Virus record (IMG/VR): IMGVR_UViG_3300046007_014047
Coordinates: 1-29,757 of that record
Length of the DNA: 29,757 nucleotides
Direction: 5' to 3' (one strand)
Origin: a virus
The stretch's first letter is position 1; each line of letters starts with the position of its first letter. This document shows positions 1-5,560 of this stretch, piece by piece. Made by a program: the position numbers and the translations under genes. The notes beneath the pieces are model-generated. The model searched no databases. It had not been told where the DNA came from and was given only the letters and a program-made list of their open reading frames with translations.

Positions 1-353
1 ATAACACCACCATTTATTAAATTTAACCCATCCCACCCCCCCCAATATCTCCCCTTAATTTGAGTGCTTAAAAATAATTCATCTAGATTTCCTAAACATA
101 TTGTATCAATATCAACCCATAATACATTACAACTATAATTAAGATTTTTTATTCGAATCATTTTGTCAAAATACATATCTGCTGTATTTTCTATATATTC
201 ATCAACATAATCTATTATAAATTGAGTATTTGGATTAAATTTTTTATAGCTATCAATGCAATATTTTAATAACTTTAACCTATTTTCTTTATTAATATCA
301 TTTCCATCATAAGATTTTAAATTATTATAAAAAACAGTATAAATACAATTCAT
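1..353 (-). CDS. Glycosyltransferase-like protein, partial (runs off the left edge)
   Basis: This reading frame starts with ATG at 353 and stays open to the window edge, giving the first 117 residues of a longer protein. Residues 78-90 read LWVDIDTICLGNL. This is the hydrophobic strand plus DxD signature (D81, D83) that binds the metal and nucleotide-sugar in GT-A fold glycosyltransferases such as the GT8/GT32 groups. It is followed by an NGGV element (114-117) that those families also carry after the DxD. The start lies 3 bases after the stop of the upstream methyltransferase gene, so the two are probably co-transcribed. A role in decorating virion or host glycans is inference. The acceptor cannot be told, and the C-terminal half is outside the window. 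Confidence 0.72.
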   Translation of the reverse strand, partial: MNCIYTVFYNNLKSYDGNDINKENRLKLLKYCIDSYKKFNPNTQFIIDYVDEYIENTADMYFDKMIRIKNLNYSCNVLWVDIDTICLGNLDELFLSTQIKGRYWGGWDGLNLINGGV

Positions 354-356
354 ATT

Positions 357-998
357 TTAATTATTTTCTAACCAACTATCTAATTGATTTTCTTCTATTA
401 TATTTAAATCTCTAATTCTATTTTTTTGAAATATTCTATATTCAAAATATGGATTATCAAAAGGAATTAGACTTTGACTCCCTTTTTTTATTAATCCTAT
501 CCCTTCATCTGTTGCTAGAGTGCACATGCTTAAATCTGAGCGGGTAGATTTGAGTTTGTATATAGTCTTCCAAACAGTACCATTCCAATGATGATTTCCC
601 CCCCAATAATCTTCAATTAATTTAGTATAATTATCCCCACTAAAAAATGGGTCGCAATCATGTAATACTATAACACCATTATTGTTTAAATGGTTAAGTG
701 AATTTAAAATATCTTTCTCTACTTGGTATGATAAATGCAATCCATCTATAAAAATTAAATCCCATTTATAATCTGGTGGTAGGTCTAGTATATTATTTTC
801 TAGTCTAGTGAAAAAATCGTCTGAAGTGAAAGGATACTTTACAGGATTATTTGGATTTTCATACCCAGGGTCAACTCCGTCTTTATTGGGGCAAATAATA
901 TGGTCAAAGCAATCTTGTGTCCATCTAACTCCAATTTCTAAATATTTGGTAAAATTATACTTTTTTATTATATAATTTATTATTTCTGCTCTCCACAT
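357..998 (-). CDS. Class I SAM-dependent methyltransferase (Methyltransf_24 type)
   Basis: This 213-residue protein has the Rossmann methyltransferase pattern. YLEIGVR (19-25) is the SAM-binding motif I, and GVDP (41-44) supplies the acidic end of strand 2. WDLIFIDGLH (79-88) is motif II/III, and VIVLHDCDP (109-117) is the typical strand-5 motif of the Methyltransf_24 family, often found near glycan-synthesis genes. The glycine-rich loop is atypical (EIGVRWTQ rather than EIGxxxG), but the other motifs are strong. It directly precedes a partial glycosyltransferase gene with a 3-base gap, so a joint role in making or capping a sugar structure is a reasonable inference. The substrate is unknown. 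Confidence 0.75.
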   Translation of the reverse strand: MWRAEIINYIIKKYNFTKYLEIGVRWTQDCFDHIICPNKDGVDPGYENPNNPVKYPFTSDDFFTRLENNILDLPPDYKWDLIFIDGLHLSYQVEKDILNSLNHLNNNGVIVLHDCDPFFSGDNYTKLIEDYWGGNHHWNGTVWKTIYKLKSTRSDLSMCTLATDEGIGLIKKGSQSLIPFDNPYFEYRIFQKNRIRDLNIIEENQLDSWLENN

Positions 999-1003
999 AT
1001 TTT

Positions 1004-1201
1004 TTAATTTATTTGTTTATATTCAATTGTTTGTACTTCTCGACAGAAATATAACATACCATCTTTTCTAAACGTATGGGTGCATAACCAAAGATCCTTT
1101 AATTCATTAACCATTTCACTAGGTAATGTTTTTGGTTCTTTTATTGTTCGGTATAATTGATAGTAATTATTGTTTGCTTCTATCAGTTGTCCTAGATTCA
1201 T
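1004..1201 (-). CDS. Small hypothetical protein overlapping the thioesterase end
   Basis: I do not recognise this protein. The frame is open from 1249, but I prefer the internal ATG at 1201, giving 65 residues. The sequence just upstream is A-rich (AAACGAAAATTTA), as is usual for Bacteroidota starts, and it reduces the overlap with the upstream thioesterase gene from 83 to 35 bases. The product is polar, with an N-terminal Asn/Tyr-rich stretch and a motif WLCTHTFRKDGMLYFCRE near the end. The two cysteines in that motif could form a small metal site, which is speculation. It ends 5 bases before the methyltransferase start and is likely co-transcribed with it. Confidence 0.5.
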   Translation of the reverse strand: MNLGQLIEANNNYYQLYRTIKEPKTLPSEMVNELKDLWLCTHTFRKDGMLYFCREVQTIEYKQIN

Positions 1202-1580
1202 TAAATTTTCGTTTAACTTGTTCTGAGATTGGTATAGGTCCGCCTTCATCGTCTATTCTAACAAATGTCATAGATGTAGTCAATATAACAACTTCTTCTT
1301 CGGTAAACACATTATAGGAACGAACTTCAACTTCAAATGTTGCTGATGTATTTCCTATTTTAGCTAGTTTACTATAAATTTTAAGTAATGAACCCTCTTT
1401 AGCTGGTTTTTTGAAAATACATTTATCAATGGATATAGTCACCATGTTTTTGGAATGACATGTTTCCATTGCATAGGCGGCTACAGCTGCATCTACCCAA
1501 GATAATAATTTGCCCCCAAATAGATTTCCATGGAAACCTAAATCCATTTTTTTAATCGGATGTGTAGCTAATAGTTTCAT
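1167..1580 (-). CDS. Hotdog-fold acyl-CoA thioesterase (YciA/ACOT-like)
   Basis: This 137-residue protein matches the small hotdog thioesterases that cleave acyl-CoA to free acid and CoA. The segment GNLFGGKLLSWVD (residues 18-30) corresponds to the family's N-x-x-G-x-x-F-G-G-x-x-L-x-x-x-D core, with N19 and D30 in the usual active-site positions. VTISIDKCIFKKPAKEGS is the expected next strand pair. The length is normal for the single-domain YciA group. Its start follows directly after the stop of the 84-residue gene. A phage role could be remodelling of host lipids or CoA pools; this is inference. The C-terminal 20 residues are polar and diverge from the family. Confidence 0.82.
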   Translation of the reverse strand: MKLLATHPIKKMDLGFHGNLFGGKLLSWVDAAVAAYAMETCHSKNMVTISIDKCIFKKPAKEGSLLKIYSKLAKIGNTSATFEVEVRSYNVFTEEEVVILTTSMTFVRIDDEGGPIPISEQVKRKFNESRTTDRSKQ

Positions 1581-1835
1581 TTAAATTGTATAATCTCCGT
1601 ATATCGAGTATTTTTTCGGTTCAGGATCGGGTTCTGTTGAAGTTTGAAGAGCGTATATTTTATTATTCAGCGGTTCAAGTCTATAAGCTAACGGCTTTAC
1701 AGTTACTTTTTCAAAATAAGCATTTAATACTTCGGTAATAGAAGGATAAATTTTTTCTTCTCCTATTAATGACCATCTATCCCCTGGGGGGATTCTATTG
1801 GCTATTAGAGTTCTATTTTCTGTTTCAATCGGCAT
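1581..1835 (-). CDS. Hypothetical protein, 84 aa
   Basis: I do not recognise this family. It is an 84-residue soluble protein without membrane segments. It has a Pro/Gly-containing N-terminal part with IPPGDRWSLIGEEKIYPSI, followed by a mixed charged stretch and a tail rich in Pro, Glu and Tyr. It overlaps the upstream 73-residue gene by 31 bases and abuts the thioesterase start, so it sits inside a run of co-transcribed small genes. The tight packing and lack of frame breaks support a real gene. Confidence 0.6.
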   Translation of the reverse strand: MPIETENRTLIANRIPPGDRWSLIGEEKIYPSITEVLNAYFEKVTVKPLAYRLEPLNNKIYALQTSTEPDPEPKKYSIYGDYTI

Positions 1836-2026
1836 GACCTAATTTGTGTTTTGAGGATTTCCAATAAGTCTAAATAGGGAAAGTTAGTTGTTATATCTTT
1901 TTTTCTAAGACCTGTTACTTTAACATGTAAAGTATCGTTATTTGGTAAATAACAAAAATCTTTTATTAAATATTCTGTGTTGTTTATAGTAACTGCTTTT
2001 CCTATTAGACTTATTGTATCTCTCAT
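1805..2026 (-). CDS. Hypothetical protein, 73 aa
   Basis: This is an unrecognised 73-residue protein. Its first half alternates hydrophobic and polar residues (MRDTISLIGKAVTINNTEYLI), suggesting a small beta-barrel or sheet. Its end is basic (RSCRLKQKIEL). It starts 21 bases after groEL and overlaps the next gene by 31 bases. It is probably expressed from the chaperonin transcript, but no function can be inferred. Confidence 0.6.
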   Translation of the reverse strand: MRDTISLIGKAVTINNTEYLIKDFCYLPNNDTLHVKVTGLRKKDITTNFPYLDLLEILKTQIRSCRLKQKIEL

Positions 2027-2047
2027 ATTATGTTTTTGGTATATATA

Positions 2048-3679
2048 TTAGTAGAGTCCTTCTAAGTTACCAAAGTCCTTATTTTCCTTATCTTTTTCTT
2101 CAGGTTGTGGAACAACTACTACTTCTGTAAGTAAAATTGTACCAGCTACTGAAGCTGCATTTTCAAGAGCAGTACGGGTTACTTTAGCGGGATCGATAAT
2201 ACCTGCTTCTTTCATATTGACAATTTGTTCGGTTTTGATATTCATACCTAACCAAGTTTCATTTTCATTATGCCCAACGTCTGATGTTTTGTTTTTAAAG
2301 TAGAAAATATCTTGATCGCTATAACCTGCATTTTTAAGGATAATTTCAAATGGTTTACCGCATGCTTCATATACAATTTTAGACCCAATTGAATCAGTTT
2401 CTAAAACCTCACGAGCATGAAGTAAAGCAGCACCACCACCAGGTACAATCCCCTCTTCAATAGCTGCTTTTGTAGCATTAAGAGCATCATCTACCCTGTC
2501 TTTTTTTTCTTTTAGTTCTGCTTCTGTGTTTCCTCCAACGTGGATAATTGCTACTCCTCCGACCAATTTCGCCAGCCTTTCTTGGAGTTTTTCACGTTCG
2601 TAGGGCGATTGGGCTTTATCAATTTGGTATTGTAATTCCTCAATTCTTCCATTAATTTTTTCTTCTGAGCCTTTGCCATCGACTATTGTTGTATTTTCTT
2701 TGTTTATTGTTACTATTCGAGCTTCACCAAACCAATCCCAGCTGAATTTGTCTAGTTTCATGCCCTTATCGGGGCTAAATACTTGGCCTCCTGTTAAAGT
2801 TGCTAAGTCTTCTAAAATAAGTTTTCTTCTTTCTCCAAAATCAGGAGCTTTAACGGCACAAACTTTAATTGTTCCTCTCATTTTATTTACAATAAGAGTT
2901 GCTAATGCTTCTCCTTCAATATCTTCTGCAACAATTAATAATGATTTATTTTGAGCAGATACTGCTTCTAAAATAGGCAGTAATTCTTTTACTTGTGTAA
3001 ATTTCTTATCAGCAATCAAAACTAAAGTATCATTTAATACACAAGACATATTATTATTATCTGTGACAAAATAAGGTGATTTATAACCTCTATCAAATTG
3101 CATTCCTTCTACAGTTTCAAGGAATGTTTCACCAGTTTTAGATTCCTCAATAAACACAACACCTTCACGACCTACTTTTTCCATTGCAGTAGCAATTAGC
3201 TCTCCTACTTCAGGGTCATTATTTGATGAAATAGTTGCTACTTGTCTAAGTTGTTCTTCGGATGATATTTCTTCCGAAATATTAGTGCGAAGATTTTCAA
3301 CAACTTTTTTTACAGCAGTATCTATGCCTCTTTTAATTTCAACAGCATTGGCCCCATTGTTAAGGTGTTTTAGACCAGCATTTACCATCTCTTGGGTTAA
3401 TAGGGTAGCAGTTGTAGTGCCATCTCCTGCCGCATCTGCTGTTTTAATAGAAGCTTGTTTAACCAATTCTACTCCCAATGATTCTATAGGATCGGCTATT
3501 GAGATAGATTTTGCCACAGTTACCCCGTCTTTCGTGGAAAATACAGCATGACCATCTGTGTATAATACGTTTCGGCCATTTGGTCCTAATGTTGCAGTAA
3601 CTGCATCAGATAATGTATTAATACCTTTAGCTACTTTTTTTCTGGCCTCGGGCCCAAATTCAATTATTTTATTTTTCAT
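2048..3679 (-). CDS. groL: Chaperonin GroEL (Hsp60)
   Basis: This is a full-length group I chaperonin subunit of 543 residues (E. coli GroEL has 548). It would form the ATP-driven double ring that encloses unfolded proteins. The N-terminal block TLGPNGRNV (30-38) and GDGTTTAT (85-92) bind ATP. D86 and the Asp of DDALNATKAA (the usual D398 region) are the catalytic acids, and VPGGGAALLHA follows as expected. The usual C-terminal Gly-Gly-Met tail is absent and the protein ends in a charged segment. It lies one base after groES, the normal bacterial gene order. A phage copy probably folds virion or replication proteins, as host GroEL does for capsids of several phages; this is inference. Confidence 0.97.
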   Translation of the reverse strand: MKNKIIEFGPEARKKVAKGINTLSDAVTATLGPNGRNVLYTDGHAVFSTKDGVTVAKSISIADPIESLGVELVKQASIKTADAAGDGTTTATLLTQEMVNAGLKHLNNGANAVEIKRGIDTAVKKVVENLRTNISEEISSEEQLRQVATISSNNDPEVGELIATAMEKVGREGVVFIEESKTGETFLETVEGMQFDRGYKSPYFVTDNNNMSCVLNDTLVLIADKKFTQVKELLPILEAVSAQNKSLLIVAEDIEGEALATLIVNKMRGTIKVCAVKAPDFGERRKLILEDLATLTGGQVFSPDKGMKLDKFSWDWFGEARIVTINKENTTIVDGKGSEEKINGRIEELQYQIDKAQSPYEREKLQERLAKLVGGVAIIHVGGNTEAELKEKKDRVDDALNATKAAIEEGIVPGGGAALLHAREVLETDSIGSKIVYEACGKPFEIILKNAGYSDQDIFYFKNKTSDVGHNENETWLGMNIKTEQIVNMKEAGIIDPAKVTRTALENAASVAGTILLTEVVVVPQPEEKDKENKDFGNLEGLY

Positions 3680-3680
3680 A

Positions 3681-3974
3681 TTATTCTTTAGTTAGTTTTC
3701 CAAGTACTTGATTTTCAGGTCCAATCCAATATTCTTCTCCTTGATATTCTAATTTACTAAAACCCATAGTAGGAAGTATTATAATATCTCCTTCTTTAAG
3801 TTGGGTTTCAATCCATGTTCCTGTAACTGAGTAGTAGCCAGCTCCAACTGATATTACTTGGGCTAGTTTGTTTTTTTCATTGCCTAAATCAGGGACAATA
3901 ATATTGCCATATGTTTGTTCTTCAATTTCATATGGTTTTACAATGATTGCATTATATAGAGCTTCTAATTTCAT
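3681..3974 (-). CDS. groS: Co-chaperonin GroES (Hsp10)
   Basis: This 97-residue protein has the normal GroES length and topology. The N-terminal strand ALYNAIIVKPYE is followed by a mobile-loop region with EEQTYGNIIVPD (17-28). Then come QVISVGAG and the acidic KEGDIIILP strand, ending with a QVLGKL strand typical of the family's C-terminus. It would cap the phage GroEL ring. The mobile loop IIVPD resembles the canonical GI(V/I)LP contact, so pairing with either phage or host GroEL is plausible. Its start overlaps the upstream 97-residue gene by 4 bases (ATGA), and groEL follows after one base, so the three genes are translationally linked. Confidence 0.93.
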   Translation of the reverse strand: MKLEALYNAIIVKPYEIEEQTYGNIIVPDLGNEKNKLAQVISVGAGYYSVTGTWIETQLKEGDIIILPTMGFSKLEYQGEEYWIGPENQVLGKLTKE

Positions 3975-4264
3975 GGTTCTATTAGGGTTTTAAATTCTAT
4001 TTTTATTTTATTCCATTCGTTAATATATTCTTTAATACTACTAAAACTTTCTTTTTTTTCTGCTTTTAATTGGGCAATAACTTTTAAACAGCTTCCAAAA
4101 TCAATATAATGTCCTACTGATTTCTGGTATTGCTTGTCACTTTCAGATGAATTAACTGATTCAAATAGAGTATAGCAATATGGATCCTTACTAATATAGA
4201 AAGGCTCAATTAAAGGGTCACTAATAATAGTGATAGAATCGGTTTTGGTTTTTCTTTTTTCCAT
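3971..4264 (-). CDS. Hypothetical protein upstream of groES, 97 aa
   Basis: I cannot name this family with confidence. The 97-residue soluble protein has a beta-rich first half (SITIISDPLIEPFYISKD) and then VGHYIDFGSCLKVIAQLKA, followed by a Lys/Glu-rich helix. The layout of strands, then G-x-Y-x-x-x-x-x-x-L-x-x-I, then a helix recurs in short phage proteins of unknown function; this is a loose resemblance only. Its stop overlaps the groES start by four bases, so it is in the chaperonin operon. One arm of the hsp20-flanking inverted repeat lies 20 bases upstream of its ATG. Confidence 0.68.
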   Translation of the reverse strand: MEKRKTKTDSITIISDPLIEPFYISKDPYCYTLFESVNSSESDKQYQKSVGHYIDFGSCLKVIAQLKAEKKESFSSIKEYINEWNKIKIEFKTLIEP

Positions 4265-4284
4265 AACTTTTTAATTTTTAAAAA

Positions 4285-4298
4285 CAACTTAAGGGCGC
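4285..4298. repeat. Left arm of 14-bp perfect inverted repeat enclosing hsp20
   Basis: The plus strand reads CAACTTAAGGGCGC here, and its exact reverse complement lies at 4784-4797. The two arms are 485 bases apart and enclose the entire hsp20 gene. The GGGCGC part stands out against the AT-rich intergenic DNA. The flanking bases do not pair, so the repeat is exactly 14 bp. Confidence 0.85.
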
Positions 4299-4304
4299 GG
4301 GTGA

Positions 4305-4724
4305 TTATTTAATTTTTAAAACTTTTGGTTTAGCTTCTTCAGCAAATGGGATTCGAATTGCTAGTAATCCACTTTCCATTATTGCTTCTGCTTTAGATAA
4401 ATCAAATTTAGAAGCGATTTTATAACCTAGATTAAATGAACGTCTAGCTATACCTTTATGAATATAACTGCGTTCAGCATATTCTCCAGTTTCCTTATTA
4501 TAAGAAATTTTAAGAATATCCCCTTCGATATTTAATTCAATATCTTCTTTAGAAAGACCAGTACATGCTACCTCAAAGTGAAGCCCGTGTTTGGTTTCAA
4601 AAATATCTACAGGGTGGGTGATCTTGGCGTTTGCCGCCGGTTGGAAGTCTAATTCAGACTTGAAAAAATCTCTAAATAAGAGATCAAATGGTGAGGTATT
4701 CCTCTCGAAAAATAGTGTACTCAT
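4305..4724 (-). CDS. Small heat shock protein Hsp20 (alpha-crystallin domain)
   Basis: This 139-residue holdase-type chaperone carries an alpha-crystallin domain at about residues 38-128. HPVDIFETKHGLHFEVACTG is the entry strand, SKEDIELNIEGDILKI is the central sheet, and a RRSFNLGYKI strand follows. The family signature A-x-x-x-x-G-L-L is seen as AIMESGLLAIRIP, and the C-terminal KVLKIK supplies the I/V-x-I/V oligomer contact. Such proteins hold unfolding clients in an ATP-independent way. The length is normal. The gene stands alone between the clamp and the groES operon, with its own leader containing a promoter-like motif and a cUUCGg hairpin. It is enclosed by a 14-bp inverted repeat. Confidence 0.93.
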   Translation of the reverse strand: MSTLFFERNTSPFDLLFRDFFKSELDFQPAANAKITHPVDIFETKHGLHFEVACTGLSKEDIELNIEGDILKISYNKETGEYAERSYIHKGIARRSFNLGYKIASKFDLSKAEAIMESGLLAIRIPFAEEAKPKVLKIK

Positions 4725-4741
4725 ATCACATTAAATTTTGT

Positions 4742-4758
4742 GCTGTCCGAAGATCAGC
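4742..4758 (-). promoter_or_regulatory. cUUCGg tetraloop hairpin in hsp20 leader
   Basis: On the coding strand the hsp20 leader contains GCTGATCTTCGGACAGC. It can fold as a GCTG/CAGC stem, one bulged A, then TC/GA closing on a UUCG tetraloop. The C(UUCG)G loop is exceptionally stable and is known from T4 intercistronic hairpins. It lies about 17 bases upstream of the hsp20 ATG. It could affect mRNA stability or heat-dependent translation; no U-tract follows, so it is not a classical terminator. Confidence 0.55.
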
Positions 4759-4783
4759 GGGTTAAACATTAATTTTATTTGTA

Positions 4784-4797
4784 GCGCCCTTAAGTTG
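4784..4797. repeat. Right arm of 14-bp perfect inverted repeat enclosing hsp20
   Basis: The plus strand reads GCGCCCTTAAGTTG, the exact reverse complement of 4285-4298. It lies in the hsp20 leader, between the promoter-like motif at 4807-4837 and the start codon. In an mRNA covering hsp20 the two arms could pair across the whole gene. Confidence 0.85.
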
Positions 4798-4806
4798 CTC
4801 ATATTA

Positions 4807-4837
4807 TAAATATACGAAATTATTTTTCTTTTGCCAC
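4807..4837 (-). promoter_or_regulatory. Promoter-like element ahead of hsp20
   Basis: The coding strand has TTTCG directly before TATATTTA, with GTG 20 bases upstream of the TATATTTA. This resembles the Bacteroidota housekeeping promoter (TTG, about 20 bases, TAnnTTTG), with imperfect -33 and last -7 bases. The 16-base string TTTCGTATATTTATAA at 4804-4819 recurs exactly at 27177-27192. Confidence 0.45.
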
Positions 4838-5560
4838 GAGATAGTAAACACTCTTTAAATTTTCTTTATAAAATTCTAATTTCATTAGCCCTTCTAGTGT
4901 AATGTGGATTTTTCCACTATCTGCATCTTTATTGTTATTTAATATTTCTTTTAATAAATGGGAATTATAATACATTTTGAATATTTTGCTTGAATCTTCA
5001 AATTTTGCTTGAGGTACAAAATATGAGGTTTTATTTCCATATTCTATATTACCACCAAACTCAAATTGTATTTGATCATCATCTGCAACTCCCATATATG
5101 ATTTAACCGCTACAGTATCGCTTTCAGATAATGCTGTTTTGGCTTTAATTAGTGCTTGTATTGATTCTGGTTCAAGGTTAGCTTGAATCCCAAATTGAAT
5201 TTCTCCTGTTATTTCTCCTGCTTTAGGAATAATCATTAAATCTGCTAAAGCATAATCTATATTAAATTGGTTATCTGAAATTATTAGTTGGGTGGGGATG
5301 TTGCGTTGTTTTTTATATTCTAGTTTTATAGTATGGCCTAAAATAGCTATTAATTTATTAAGTTTAGAAGTATCATTAATTGCTATTGTAGAGTCTTCAA
5401 GCTCAATGCCATCATATTCTATTTTTCCTATCATTTCACGGGTAGGAGATGCAAAATTAATAGTAAGATGATTATCTTGAATAGTCCATTTTACGGCTTC
5501 ATTTAGACCTCCTAAATAATATTTAGAAATAATTGATACTAGATTAGATTTTGTTATCAT
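4820..5560 (-). CDS. DNA polymerase sliding clamp (T4 gp45-like)
   Basis: This 246-residue protein fits the T4-type clamp subunit, slightly longer than T4 gp45 (228 residues). Three subunits form a ring that tethers the polymerase to DNA. The evidence is the position directly before and overlapping the polymerase gene by one base, and the two-domain rhythm of alternating strands. Family-like segments include WTIQDNHLTINFASP, IGKIEYDGIELEDSTIAI with DTSKLNKLIAIL, and the second-half LLKEILNNN with LEFYKENLKSVYYLVAKE. There is no sharp catalytic motif to check, so the call depends on fold-like pattern and context. In T4 the clamp also activates late transcription; whether that applies here is unknown. 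Confidence 0.78.
   Translation of the reverse strand: MITKSNLVSIISKYYLGGLNEAVKWTIQDNHLTINFASPTREMIGKIEYDGIELEDSTIAINDTSKLNKLIAILGHTIKLEYKKQRNIPTQLIISDNQFNIDYALADLMIIPKAGEITGEIQFGIQANLEPESIQALIKAKTALSESDTVAVKSYMGVADDDQIQFEFGGNIEYGNKTSYFVPQAKFEDSSKIFKMYYNSHLLKEILNNNKDADSGKIHITLEGLMKLEFYKENLKSVYYLVAKEK

Noticed and set aside
4804-4811. T4-type late promoter TATAAATA on the plus strand, recurring at several gene boundaries
   Set aside because: The string is the reverse complement of the TATATTTATAA element and points against all genes; a minus-strand promoter reading fits better.
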